Notes: a model not told the origin generated them from the sequence alone. A stretch of DNA of 64,000 nucleotides from Tanypteryx hageni (GCA_028673005.1 CM054113.1:40676117-40740116); one strand, 5' to 3'. Shown: positions 1-14,584, counted from the stretch's first letter. Translations and numbers: made by a program.

Positions 1-199
1 TCCTCTTTCCGCATTGAAAAGCGAATTTATACGGAGAAACACCGTCATATCGTAGCAAAATTGAAAATTCCATCGCAAAATTCAACGCTGATTCTATATT
101 TTTTTAAACAGAAAAAAATACAGAACAAGCATAAAAAAGAAGTACAAAGCTTCCTCTTTCAAAATATAGAAAGGTCATTTAGATTTAAAGAAGTCATTA

Positions 200-620
200 A
201 CGTCAAAAGATAAAAGAAATTAGGGCTGACACATGACGTAATAGTACGTCTGACGGCCGATTGGACAGTTTTCGCAGGACGTAATAGAGCGTCTGACGGC
301 GTTTACGGGTTGTCCAGCATTTAGACGTATGTGTGTCGTGTCATATCACCTTGTGAGTGTTGTTTATCAACAATGTCGATGCTGAGGCGGGACGTGGGGA
401 ATCAATAGGCATCCTCGCGTGGTCCGCGAACTTCCATTCGGAGAGAAAATACGGTGTTCTAACGCGAGGGACGCCATGGCTCTTCCACTTCCTCGCTCGT
501 AGACAACCGCAGGCGACCTTTGGCAGTTCTCCGTTGAATAGACAACTCCGACGGGTCTGGAATGTCTGCTGGCGATATCAATTTCAAAGAGAACCAACCT
601 TCATTCCACGTTTACCTTCC
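200..620. promoter_or_regulatory. CpG-rich promoter-like segment with duplicated TGACGTAA-like motif
   Basis: Within an otherwise A/T-rich region this part is rich in CG dinucleotides. Two near-copies of GACGTAATAG-N-CGTCTGACGG lie at about 235-258 and 279-300, including CRE/ATF-like TGACGTAA. Short open frames on both strands show no family resemblance. It could be a promoter or first exon of a gene running off the left edge or rightwards, or part of a repeat. Confidence 0.35.
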
Positions 621-667
621 ATAACCCTGCGAATGACTATTTTTGTAGTTATAATGCAGAACTCCAT

Positions 668-692
668 CTCTCTCTCTCACACACACACCAGG
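668..692. repeat. (CT)n(CA)n microsatellite
   Basis: A CT run passes directly into a CA run. Ordinary simple repeat. Confidence 0.8.
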
Positions 693-700
693 TTTTATTA

Positions 701-2980
701 ATTTTGCACACGTGTATCTGTTTAATCAAAAAGAAATTTTTTGTGTTAGCGTGATAGCAAGAACACAACAAAATTGTTAATAGAGCATTTTTTTCTAATT
801 AAGCTTTGGAAAGGATATAATGTATTTCAAAATTATTTAACAGAAAGCTATCTTCTGCTCTCCCTCCCCTCCTCTCACAAAATTCTATTCAGCAATATTA
901 CTCGAACCTGCTTTGGATACTACCACTCCCCGAGAATAAGGGTCTAGGACAGTTCACCGCAGAGGACAGTTCGCCTCGAGACCGCAATTACTTTGGGAAT
1001 TAAATAAAGCTAAATCTTAAACAATAAAACCTTAAATCGACTAAATGAGATGGGTTACAATTTATCAAAACAGCCATTAACGAATATTTTTTAAAAGAGT
1101 TTAGCTTTATTTACAGCAAATTTTTTAAAATATGGCCATAAAAATATCGAAAAATAAACGATAATTTCTCTTTCCTCTCTCTTAAAACACTTTTTTCACT
1201 CTGTGCAAAATCAAATCTGTCATTTTTCTATAATATACTCAGTGCTAAAGTCGATTGCCTTGAACTTATTTCTCTTTGGTTCCCGTACTCCAGCTCGGTC
1301 TAACCGTCGCTCCTCTCTACTGCATGTTAATACTCAAAGACTTTCAGTCTTCATTATATCGCCTTCCATCTCTCCTTGATTCCCTGCACTCCTATACGGA
1401 TGCTTTCTGTCAGTCACTACGGACATTTATATCATCCTTCAAACCTCAATACTAGTTCACCTTCATTTGCCATTTTTATTTTGTTTCTCCTATTTTGTAA
1501 TTTATTATTATGAATTATATTTAAAACATTCTGGACTGAACGTTACGGGAAATTTAATTTTCTACAACCTTTACTCGAAACATTTTCCCATACAATGCAT
1601 ATAATTTACTTTTTAGCTGCCACAACAAATATGGCCAATGGCGACTATTGTAAACACTTTACGCATAGTTACATCTTAGAAATGATCCTTTTTATTTTCT
1701 AAATTGTTGGAGCTTCATGGCTATATCCAATATCAGAAGGCTATGGTTTCAGGTTATTTCTGTTCTTTGTCAAGTCTTTAAATATTTCTCCCTGTTCCTC
1801 GTAGTTTTGCAGCTGATACTGATTCATGTGAATTATATTGCAGAATATTGTAATTCATGGAGCATTAATACATTAACAGTATTTGACACATTGATAAGAG
1901 TCTTGAAATATGATCTGATTGGATAAAAAACATCGGGTTCCAAGACATCTGCTTTATACCCGTGACCCCACGAGTAGTTCCACGATATAGCAGATCCTTA
2001 TTATTTTTAGTCCTAGCTTCTCAAACATTAAAAATGAGAAGCACGCCATCTGTAATCATTACAGGTGAGGCACTTCCCAATTTCAAGATTTATTTAGTCT
2101 TGGTAATGAAAACTAGCTTAAAATGTGTCGTGTTAATGGATTTTTATAAAATTTTAATAATATGTCATCTTTTTGCATTAATAAATAAAGAACTCCTTTA
2201 CACATGCTGAAACATACACCTTCAACAAAAGGCACTCACACAGTGTACTCAAAACAAAACAAAAACTAGACACCAATGTTTCGTCAACTAAGCTGTCATC
2301 CTCAGTACTTAACTACTGTCGTATATTTGTGTGTTTCCTTTGGGACCTGCGACAATGTTACCAGCAACCTGCAGCATGAATGTGAGTATACTTAAAATCT
2401 CAATTCTTCTGCATTTTTATGATGTTAAATAAATTAAAATAATCCTTGGCGAGTTCCTATGAAATCAAAAAACATTTATCATAGTAAGAGTATCATATTC
2501 CTATCAACCCACGTTTATTCGTTATAAATATTCAGTTCAGAATAAAGTCATTCATGGTAGTTATTGTTTGGTATTTAAAATGTCCAGATTAGGGTGTTAA
2601 AACTACAGTAAAAAATATGTACGATGATATTGAAATGCATAAGTCTAGCTACGATACATCATATAAATTTATTTTTTTGCATAAACTTCAAAAAGGTTGA
2701 TGTTAAAATTACTCATGAATAAATATAATAATTAATGTGACAATCAAAATAAATGAATAATTGGTGTTGACCGACTGAGCTGGAAAGTCCATGAAAGCTC
2801 TTAGGTTGGAGGCATATCAACTACAAGGATGTGATTGAAATCCAGCAGTCTGAAGTAACATGAGGGCTGGCTTCAGATAGTAAAAGGATTTGGAAGAACA
2901 TGAGAGTGCAGCAGATGAGTGGTACAAGTCCTATAGTTTAAAATGAAAAAATGTTTCCTAAGAAAAACAAGTAGTCTTCA
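701..2980. other. no recognised gene
   Basis: A/T-rich sequence. Only short featureless open frames are seen. The segment 2,260-2,320 faintly resembles the arms of the foldback at 13.8-14.4 kb. Confidence 0.4.
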
Positions 2981-3056
2981 GATGTGCGTTTCCACTTTTT
3001 TCGAAAGTCATAAAAAACATGAAAATTTTTGGGAGGAGAAAGAATTCAGCTATGAC

Positions 3057-3118
3057 AGGGAATCAAACCCTGATCTTCCACTTGCCGTGTAGTTAATCTG
3101 TCATAGCAGTTTATTTCT
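3057..3118 (-). repeat. tRNA-like sequence, possibly a SINE head
   Basis: Read on the minus strand it ends in CACGGCAAGTGGAAGATC followed by CAGGG-TTTGATT-CCCTG, a perfect tRNA T-arm hairpin with a B-box-like core. Outer segments CTATGACA and TGTCATAG could pair as an acceptor-like stem. The D-arm is short or absent, so a functional tRNA is unlikely. Confidence 0.35.
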
Positions 3119-3337
3119 CCCATTTCTGAATGCAGATGTTTCCTTAGTTGGGATCGGAGTAGCCAACATAGTATCAATCAGCTCCAACCGACATCCTCCA
3201 AGTGATACATCACTAAAAACCCTGCCCTCCCAAATGGTGTGATTGCCAACTCATAAATCGATGGAATAAAGCGATCTTAAGATTCTATCCAGAGAGGTAT
3301 AAGCTGTAATAATGAGAATATTTTCATAAGTTTTTAT

Positions 3338-3396
3338 AGTTCAATTGTAGAATATTCACCTGGCAAGTGGAAAACACAGGTTCGACAAACTTAAGT
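3338..3396 (+). repeat. tRNA-Gly-like pseudo-tRNA or SINE head
   Basis: The run TAGTTCAATTGTAGAAT, then TTCACCTGGCAAGTGG and CACAGGTTCGAC, has the layout of tRNA-Gly (A-box, anticodon arm, B-box). It lacks a matching acceptor stem and the 3' half of the T-arm. It shares GGCAAGTGGAA with the tRNA-like sequence at 3,057-3,118, so both may come from one tRNA-Gly-derived SINE family. Confidence 0.4.
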
Positions 3397-3409
3397 AATG
3401 ATCTGAAAG

Positions 3410-5790
3410 CTATGATTTGCAAATCCTTAGGAGAGGAAAACATAGGTCCCTGAAACACATCAAGCGAAAGAGCGACAAATACCTAGTAGTAATGTTGCTG
3501 GTGCCATTATGCCAAGAGAAGGAAAATCTCCACTCTCTGCATACTTTGCAAGAAGCATATCTGTGGCGAGCAGAAAAGAATTGTGCCTTAATTTTAAATT
3601 TACACATTTCTAACATTGACTACCTTTTGAAGTTAATAAAATGATTTTAAAACTGTTTTCAATGTCATTTCCTTATTCCAAGTTTAAGTGAGTCAGACAG
3701 ATGCAGCATTACCAATAAGTCCCTAAAAATAGCGTTACTATTCTAGGGTTAAAGTTATCAATACTCAAAACTTTTTAAGTATAAGTGGCATCAATGTGAA
3801 AATCTACATTCAAAGTTTCAGCTATCCATCTTTTTTTTATACCTTCAGAATTGTAAGTAAAACAATCGAAAGTTTATTTAAAACATACCTCACTTTGGTA
3901 ATTGCAACATAATCTTCACATTCAAGTTCATTCCTTCATCGTAAGTTATACATTAACTATTACTTGCAGAGCGATTTGTGCGCACGAAAGGAAATTTAAC
4001 AAATTAACGTATTTGTAAAAGAAGTTGTTTGCTTAATTTTCCAAGAAAAAATGTATTCGTTGTAATGAAACCGTGTAATGAATTTTCAAAGGTCCAAATA
4101 AATTAACAATTTCTTGTTGAATTTTGAAAAAGATTTTATAAGTAAATGGCTTTGACATTCAAAGTTTCAACTTTCCAGCTATACACTTCTGGAGATATAT
4201 CAAAAAAGTTTAATGACCCCAATCCAAATTTGTATTATTTCAAAACACAAGTCTAAAAAAAAACAGATGGCAGCAGCACAGAAATCTACTCTCCAAGTTT
4301 TAGATATATATTGTTTACGGTTTCTTCAAAATTACAATTCAAGCCGGTGTAGTAAAGACAGATGCCAATGTGCATTTTTTTAAACATGCTAAAAAGCCAA
4401 TGAAGCCAACCTTTACATGCACAACTAAGTAAAAAATTATAACATTAAAGTCATTGGATATTTCAGAAAGTGGAAAAAATTTTTGGAATGCAAAAATTAT
4501 GTGGAAAAGAAATATTAATGAGCATAAACTTGTTGAACATTACCCTATATATATCCTAAAAACAGTATTTCATCTTAATTTAGATACTGAGCACATGTTT
4601 AGTAATTAAAAATCATTAAAAATGATTTGAGATCTATTATATGTGAGGAGCACTTAAATTCTTGGGCCCTGTTACCCATAGAATGAGATTTAGCCAGAGA
4701 ATGTGATTTTTCAGTCGTTATAAAAAGTTTTCTTTATGAAAGACATTTAAATAATAATTTAACATCTGAAAATTGTATTATAATGCATAGAGTGTAAAAT
4801 ATATGCATAATGTTTATATCTAATTACAATAGTATATGATTAAAATTAAATATTTTATCTAATACGAAAGTTTATTTGTTAATAGTACATATATATTTAT
4901 CCTTAGGAAGGGGGGGAGGGGCCACCCAAATGTAAATTTGTACCTGGACCCACTTAGGTAGTTTGCCAGCTGTGATTGAAATTAACTTACTTTGTTTTAA
5001 CTTGTTGAACAATGAGAATAGTTTGTTTATACACTGTGCTACGAAAGATAGTTATAATTTGACTAACAAGTGGAACTTCCATAAGTTGAACATAGATAAG
5101 TCATATTTTCCAAATATTGAAGTGAATTAATTATATCGGGGAAAATAGAAATGAGAAAAACAGTTTTGCATTTGTAGAATTTTCTATTACTTGAATATTT
5201 TTGTTTCCCTTGAAGTTCGACTTATGGAAAATCCGCTGCATTCACTATTACAAAATAAATTCTGCAAAGGATTGCTATGGTTATATATCTACTAGTGTCC
5301 TCTTCCGGGCTAATGTCTATTGCTATAAAAGAAGGCTTTCCATGAAAAAGGGTGCGTCGCAGGCAGGGGTCGTCATTTGCGAAAAACTGATGGGGAACTC
5401 GATAAACTGTCAAAAGTAGGAAAATGCTGCATCCCCCCTCACTTTCGATGAGTTTGCTCACTGTTTAGTTCAGCAAACAAAGTCACACTCCAGAGTTTAC
5501 CGACGCACCAGCTTGAAGCACAGCATAAAAATCCGAATATAATCACAAAAGTTCCGAGGGTACATTAACATAATATTATTACAAAGTTACAAATTAATAA
5601 GAATATGTTATTTGCCAACAGGACAAAATTGAACATTAATAGAAACTATTAGATGAGAATGAGAAAAAAAATTTAATAATCAGACAACTGATAAATTGAT
5701 TAAACTTGCCTCACATTGTTTAAGCAAGTCCCCATGAAATTCACAGTATATAAAAAAAATATAAAAAAATCACTGTGTAAGGTCTAACAT
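3410..5790. other. no recognised gene
   Basis: A/T-rich. A locally CpG-richer patch at about 5,300-5,440 is open on both strands (60-80 codons), but neither translation resembles a family I know. Confidence 0.35.
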
Positions 5791-6293
5791 TTTAAAGTAT
5801 CCTAGCCCAATTGGGGCAGGAGTACACTAGCCGTGGTAAATATTACCAACGGATATTACATGGCACGGTTATTAAAAGAATTTTGTGCCATGAGACATAC
5901 ATAGACGTCTGAAACCATCTATGATGTCTGAAAAGTGGCTGCACCGAGCAGTATAGTGGCAATTGGCCAAGTAGATATCAATTTATTTTACCAGATTTGC
6001 ATCTGGGGGCTGATTTCGATGATAGGAATCATCAGTAGTACCTATATAAACATTTTTAAAGTATCCGAGCCCAATTGGGGCTGGAGTACATTAACCGTGG
6101 TAAATAGTACCAACGGATATAACATGGCAAGGTTATTAAAATAATTTTGTGCCATGAGACATACATAGATGTCTGGATCCATCAATGATGTCTGAAAATT
6201 GACTGCACCGAGCAGTATTGTGGCAATTGGCCAAGTAGATATCAATTTATTTTACAAGATTTGCACCTGGGGGCTGATTGCGATGATTATAAA
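5791..6293. repeat. tandem duplication of a 264-bp unit
   Basis: Unit 1 starts at 5,791 and unit 2 at 6,055, both with TTTAAAGTATCC followed by GCCCAATTGGGGC. They remain clearly alike through GCACCGAGCAGTAT and GGCAATTGGCCAAGTAGATA to CTGGGGGCTGATT, with scattered substitutions, then diverge near 6,285. The similar ORFs in each copy are by-products of the repeat. It may be a satellite dimer or part of a Gypsy LTR, since a Gypsy integrase tail lies about 450 bp further on. Confidence 0.85.
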
Positions 6294-6729
6294 TCAACGG
6301 GCGATGAGGTCGCTAATTCTCTACGCCGGAGCATTACCAAAGAACAATAATGATTCATAGGAATCAGTGACTCTGTCAACAGGACAGGGAAAAAAACACC
6401 TCCAAGTGGAAATGAAAAACAAGACCCAAAATGCAATCACCCAAGGACACTCTTGCTTGCATATCTAAACAAGCTCACAAGACAAAGTAATTCTGAACAT
6501 TAAAATACAATGGGTGATTCATTTTTCAAAGCCAAAAAATCAAACTGTTATCTGATAGCCACATAAAGTTTCTTAAATTGATTAACAATAGTATGTGGTA
6601 ATTGAGAATGACCAATATAACCTTTGGTCAACCAAAGAATTACATAATAGAAATAACATTGACACGTGGTATTAAATAAATAACCAATTATTTCCTACCA
6701 GAAGAAAAATATTTCTTAACTTGACTAAC

Positions 6730-6957
6730 ATTTACTATTCAAAAATAATTTGGGTTGGCTTCCTTAAAGACAGGGTTACAGGAGTGTCGACCACGAAGGG
6801 TCCTTCCCATAGAGGGAAAATTTTGGCAGACATTTTATTAAGTTTGGAAACTTTCGGCGCAGCTCTGAACACAACCTGTTCACCTGGTGAAAAGGCTTGT
6901 GGAGAATGTCTAGCATTATGTTTGCTAGCAACGCGCTGTTGTGACTTGGCTTAATTA
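6730..6957 (-). mobile_element. Ty3/Gypsy retrotransposon, integrase C-terminal fragment
   Basis: Minus-strand translation reads ASKHNARHSPQAFSPGEQVV, then KLNKMSAKIFPLWEGPFVVD, followed by a stop. This is the C-terminal chromodomain-adjacent barrel of Ty3/Gypsy integrases (F..G..V, K...S.K..P.WEGPF.V). No other pol domains or clear LTRs are visible, so it is a solitary relic. Confidence 0.75.
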
Positions 6958-7010
6958 CTTAGCACCTTATTTCAAAGTTGCTGCCCTGAAGCTGAATTAC
7001 AATCAGCTGA

Positions 7011-7064
7011 TGCCAACCAATTATTCGCAAAGTTCAAAAAGGTGGTATACATGTATTTGTACAA
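7011..7064 (+). repeat. dispersed repeat shared with 37,737-37,790
   Basis: The core AACCAATTATT, two or three variable bases, then AAGTTCAAAAAGGTGGT is found here and in the same orientation near 37,740. The family is unidentified. Confidence 0.5.
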
Positions 7065-7545
7065 AACAAAATACTATATTCTTTTGTAAACTGATGAACT
7101 TCTTTTCTTTATATAGGTAATAGCCACTAGGGCCTAACAAAATTTACCTCCATAAGTTCTCGATTAAAACTTAGTTAAATAATTTTTTTGGCAATAATAT
7201 AAAAGTCTTCATACATTGCTTTTAAGGTTTCTACCAAATCCTTTTAATAATTGCAAATGAAATGCATTCTCAAAGAAATTTCCTTGTATAAAATATTTCA
7301 CTTGTTCTTCTGTTATGACTAAGAAATGGTTGTAAATTAACTATGGTGTTAATGAATTGCTTATTAAGAAGATAATTTTTTTTCTTAAATTGCCATGGGC
7401 ATAGCATTGTAGCACTGAAAAAGGCAATGGCATAGCTTTTACTTAGGTCTGATATTTATCTTCAGTTCAGCCAACAAAATTCCTATTTTTTTGCAGTGAA
7501 ACTAATGGTATAGTTAAAAGAGTTTGACAAATATCTTTATTCCAG

Positions 7546-7969
7546 ATGAAAAATGATCTCTCTTCAACTGCTAAAAAAGCTAAATCGCCAGTTTATGAAG
7601 CCCATGACATATTCAAAACAGATCAGTTCTTTCCTCCACAAGATGAGCTGAGTCAAGATAAAGAAACGTAGTGTCCAAATATTTTTTTTCTAAAATATTA
7701 AATACCACTTTCTGATACCTGTGATATATTTATAACATCAATTCTTTTGTTTTCAAGGCAATCAGATTAAAAATAAACTTAATGAATCTAAATGTGATTT
7801 CATTTTTTCCACTACAATATTAAAACAAATACTACACCACCCATATTCTACACATGAAAATTATCAGCACTTGATGTTACTTGGTTGTCCTTTGGACCTT
7901 GATGTGGTAGAAGGGCTTGAGCATTTCAAGGGGCAACATTATGTCATTGTCAAAGAGTGGATAACTAGG
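7546..7969 (+). other. two exon-like segments of an unrecognised gene or pseudogene
   Basis: Segment 1 (7,546-7,667) follows TTTATTCCAG and reads MKNDLSSTAKKAKSPVYEA, then HDIFKTDQFFPPQDEL, ending before a weak GTAGTG. Segment 2 (7,868-7,969) follows ATTATCAG, reads HLMLLGCPLDLDVVEGLEHF and KGQHYVIVKEWITR, and ends in a good donor AG|GTAAGA. An acceptor near 8,291 would close the frame with Ser-Leu-stop. Segments 1 and 2 do not join in phase, so either an exon is missing or this is decayed. I do not recognise the protein. Confidence 0.3.
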
Positions 7970-9438
7970 TAAGAAATTTAACACCACATTTGAACAAATA
8001 CAAAGTCTCAAAATTAAAACACAAATTTATTAGTGTAATATTGTAAACACTGGAAACTGCATTGGGTACTCAGTTTCAGCCAGAAGTTACAAGATAAAAA
8101 TATTGATGATACATTGGTCATTGATTCACAACAGTTATATGCAGTAAATTAGCAGTGTAATGCTTATTGTAAAAGAGCTTGTTGGAATGACTTGAAATTA
8201 GCTTTAAATGCAACCTTAAAAGGCATTAATGTATAATATTGTACAATTAAGACATGCCATTAAACAAGATTTTTTCTTTTGTGTATAACAGCTTGTAACC
8301 TGTTTACTCTATGTGAAAATCCTTCTTCAGGTTGATGTTTCTGTTTTATTAAGGTTAAAATTTAATTTTCTGAAATGCACAAAAGATATTTAGATGTTTA
8401 AGCATTGACGTATATGGAAGATAGTGCCGTAGATTATAATTCTTAACTAAAATAACACTTAGTCAAGAAACGCACAACAATCAATGCTAAGTGTTCTATC
8501 TGTTTTTTTTTAGAATTTCACAATAATGAAATTATGTGTGTTATTAAATATGCTCCACCATTCCATACTGCCGGCAGATTCATATAAATGAAACTGTTGC
8601 TTGACATCACAGCTTTTGAGAGTTCATTCACCACTATCCTGGTATCATTTACCCACTTTTGGTTATTCATGAAGGAAGTACTTTGAATAGTTTATATATG
8701 CGGAGATATGAATTTAATAAAAATAAACAATTGCACTAGTTAATGTATCAGAATATGCTGAAATCTTTTCAAGACAACCTACGCATAAGTAGTTACATTT
8801 AGAAGGTAAATTATTAGATAGTTATGTGAATGTCTACTGTTGCTTGGTACAACATTCAAGATTCAGCCAGCTCATAATTTGCGTAATACTTTCAAACTGT
8901 AAAAAATCAGCCTGAGCTCTTGGATAATACAAAAAATACTATATAGGATATAAAAAATAAAGGTATTATACAGGTTATTTATGCAGATGATTTTGAAATA
9001 AAGACGATGTTTTTCACTAAACAGACTATCAAAATCACAGCCACTCAAAATAATTATGCTGTCAGCAAAGATAACCAAAATTACCAAAAACTCAAAATTG
9101 CTTCAGTCATAATTAAACAGGCAAAAGCCACTGCCTTGTATGTAGAAATTATACAAATGATTTTTTTTCTGTTTACCAACAGAATACTTATGAATTTAAA
9201 TGCTATTACTTTAAATAAATAAAACATCGATTGGAGTGTCAAACGATCCACAAACAGGTTCCCATCCTCTATTGCAAATTTTGTCAACACCATTTCTGCT
9301 TAGCACCCAATGCAAATTTTGAAGAATATAACTTCTCCTAAATAGGTCAGATGGATCCCTGGTGACCTTTAAACACTTGGTGTTAGAGGTGGTAGCCTCA
9401 TCATAGCCACTAAAATTTAAAACTAACAATTTTCCTAA

Positions 9439-11370
<1,932 letters not shown>

Positions 11371-11423
11371 CTGAAATAAATTCCAGAAAGATAAGTTTAA
11401 AGTGGTAAGTTCTTTTAACATCT

Positions 11424-11470
11424 ACAGTTATGATTATCTGAACTTCTAATTAGTATTGGGAACGAATTTG
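11424..11470 (+). repeat. Tigger/pogo-like terminal sequence, one end only
   Basis: After a TA dinucleotide, the sequence CAGTTATGATTATCTGAACTT resembles pogo/Tigger ends of the type CAGT..ATTATC.GAACTT. It may be the left end of the decayed transposase at 12.5-13.6 kb, but no matching right end was found. Confidence 0.3.
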
Positions 11471-12529
11471 GTAAAATGCAATTTTTTTCTTCATAAAATA
11501 CTTTTGCGTCATATTTTTCCTGATGTATGTATGTATTTCATTTTTATACCGAATTGCGAGGGACTTTGACGTTCAGGGTGTTTTGAATGCTTCAACACTG
11601 CAATGAGACAAGGGTGGAGAAGAAGGAAGAGTGAGAATTTGCTTAAACCGCTTTGTTCATAAAGATTACTCAATTTAGTAGCAGATTTTATTTCAGCCAG
11701 CTATTAATCATTCAATTGTTAAATTTTACATTTTATCTATTAACATATTTTATTGAACAACGATCTCCACTCATTATTAATATATATTTTATTAATGTAT
11801 TTGTTGTTTTAATTACAATAGTAATATTCAAAAATATATATCAAAAATACATTTATATGCCTATTTGATGATATTTCAACACATGATTTTTAATAATGCC
11901 AAATTACCCTGAGCATTATCAAGATTAAAATTTTAATAGCAATGTCGAATTTTCTTTCTGACATATTTTGCATATATTTCTTTTAATAAACAAATGGAGA
12001 TGAATTGGCTTGTGATGAGTTACTCGTGTGATGTATTGATGCACGAGGAATTTATCCAGTGACAAATGGATGCGTGATGAACTAACCACGACGAGTTGTT
12101 GTATAACTGTAGAGTGTATGATTAAATGTTTAATCAATGTTTTCTTTTAAACATGTGAATCATAAGATGAAATAATTGTATCTACTGAAAATTTTCATTG
12201 TAAAGTTAAAATCTGGAATTCAATTAATAAAGTCTTAATTTTAAAAATACGTTAATAAATTTTTTTCAGACAAAAATTTGTAAGAAACCATTTTAACTAA
12301 TGAACAAACTAGTATACCTATACTGAAAACGTGTTTGGAATACACACCAAATACATTCAGTGAGAAATTAGGCCAAAATCTTTTTTCTGTTTTGACAGTC
12401 TGCTAGATTCAGTCTCTTAGATTCATGGTCGTCTTGGATTCAGGTAATTGAAAAGTATGATCCAAGAGACATGTATAACATCAATGAAATTACTTTTTTA
12501 ATGTGCTTTACTGAATAAATCATTATTTG

Positions 12530-13560
12530 GGTAAGGTTGTGTTTTGATTTTAAGAAAATTGAACAAAGTCAATACTCCGGTGGACAAATGCTTTGGTTCA
12601 AAATAAAAATCTCTAACAATAAATAATACTATGAGACCACAGAGTTTCCAAAAAGATGAGTATGGCAACAATGGATATTGATTGATATTCCAATGAAAAA
12701 GCGTGAATGACAAGTAAAATTTTCACTGAGTTGTTTGAAAATTTTAATGAAGAGAAGATAACAGATAATAGGAAAGCTCTATATTTTTTTTAGATAATGC
12801 TCCATGTCATCCAAATAATTTAAAATTGTCTAATGGAAATTTATGATTTTTCTACCGACCAACACATCCAGTGTATTACAGCCCTTAGACGAAAGAATTA
12901 TTCAGACACTCACATTATTGTATAGATGACATATTTTTAACTATATTAGTAGCAAAAATGGACAGCCTAAAATGCTGAAGAATTGGTGAAAATATTGAGC
13001 TATCAGATGTTGTATAATATATAACTGAAGTATGGGATACAATTTTAGAAATCACTATTAGAAATGATTTGAAAAATGTGGAATTAAATGTGATGGATCA
13101 GATGAAAATAGTAGTGACCTTTTATTGGTGCATGCTATAATAATCCAAGAGGATGATTAGAAAAAAAATACACAGTTTATTGATGCAGGACAAAATTTTG
13201 CATCTGCAAAACATGCCAACTTAAAAATAGATATCAGTTTCGACAAGAGCATAGAGACATGAGGCTGATTGTGAAAACTGAGAAAAGAATTCAATGAACC
13301 TGGAGAAAATTGTGATGGTAATTATATTGAATATGAAGGAAATGAAGAGAAAGAAAATGAAGTTATTGAAGAAATTTCAATTCCTATGCATGAGAGTTTG
13401 AGAACATTATCTGGTTTAAAAAATTTATCTCATGAATTGGTAAATAAAGAAATGTTATATTTGTGATATGAATTTGAAAAAGTCCTAGAAAAGGAAATTA
13501 TACAGCGAAAATCAAAGATAAGCAGACAAACTTTGTCGCAGGATTACTTTAAAATATAGT
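12530..13560 (+). mobile_element. decayed Tigger/jerky-type transposase
   Basis: Across several frames the plus strand shows an EKAWMTSKIFTELF-like segment, then DNAPCHP (second catalytic Asp region of the DDE fold), a PTHP...VLQPLDE-like third Asp region, ITEVWDTI, and a C-terminal end RQTLSQDYF. Many stops and frameshifts are present. It is much older than the Tigger at 46.2 kb. Confidence 0.75.
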
Positions 13561-13754
13561 ATTTTTCTGTTAATTCATATTTTTCTTTGACTATTTTACT
13601 CATATGTAGCAAGTGTAATATGAATTTTTGTGGGGGATTTAATATAGTTTTAAATGTAAATTTTTTCAAGTTAATTTTTTTATTAGTTTGTTTGTTCGAT
13701 GAAGATTTTAACATTAATTGACGAAATATATAAAAATTAAGTTTGTACACTTAT

Positions 13755-14437
13755 CAGATTGGAATTAAAATAAAAACTCCTGAATCGTAATATAATCCAG
13801 ATGAGCACTCACACATCAATAAGAGAAAATAGAAAAAAAATGATATAAGTTTGCAGGACGTTGGCCTACAGGGACCTGTTGTCGAAGACTAGCCTAAAGA
13901 AAATAGAAAGGCACACACACACGCAAAATCATTTTAAAAACTCTGGAAAACTCACTAGATACATATTTCAAGAGCTAAGCTCTCATCTTCAGTAGCTGAA
14001 GTTGCATGGATTGTTATGGTTTTGTCTTGTCTTGTCTTTATACATTCCGGATGAAAGTGGAAGGGGATGGGGGAATTCCTAATAGTCAACATGTTAAGGG
14101 GTGAGTGAGGGATGGACCCACGGTCGTTATTATTAAACACAGTAATAAAAACTCAAGACAAAACCAAAACAATCCATATGACTTCAGCTACTGAAGACGA
14201 GAACTTAGCTCTTGAAATACATATCTAGTGAGTTTTCCAGAGTTTTTCCAAGGGATTGAGTGTGTGTGTGTCTTTCATTTTTCTTTATACTAGTCTTCGA
14301 CAACGGGTCCCTGTAGGCCATCATCCTGCAAATTTGTAAGTATAATTAAGAACTTTTTTTTATTTCCTCTTATTGACGTGTGAGTGCTCATCTGGATTAT
14401 ATTACGGTTCAGCAGTTTTTATTTTAATCCCATTCTG
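13755..14437. repeat. foldback palindrome with about 285-bp arms and a 102-bp loop
   Basis: The left arm (13,755-14,041) and right arm (14,144-14,437) are inverted copies sharing ATAATCCAGATGAGCACTCA, GGCCTACAGGGACC, GTTGTCGAAGACTAG, GAAAACTCACTAGATA and TTCAAGAGCTAAG, with substitutions and small indels. No coding capacity is seen. It resembles a foldback/MITE element or two inverted insertions of one repeat. A weak relative (GTCAACTAAGCTGTCATCCTC) lies at about 2,283. Confidence 0.88.
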
Positions 14438-14584
14438 TACATTGTAGTCTACAAATTTCATTTTCAACACATCAGATTGTTTTTTTTAATTCTTTTGAAG
14501 AAATATCATTTCTTACTCTCGCCTAATTTTGATACTTGCAACCACCTCTCTAGATGACCAAAATCACATGGAACCATAGGTCTA

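Noticed and set aside
357..701. 114-codon open frame and its opposite-strand partner
   Set aside because: No recognisable motif; they arise from the CpG-rich segment being open in several frames.
5935..6245. Two overlapping open frames with similar peptides on opposite strands
   Set aside because: They are by-products of the 264-bp tandem repeat.
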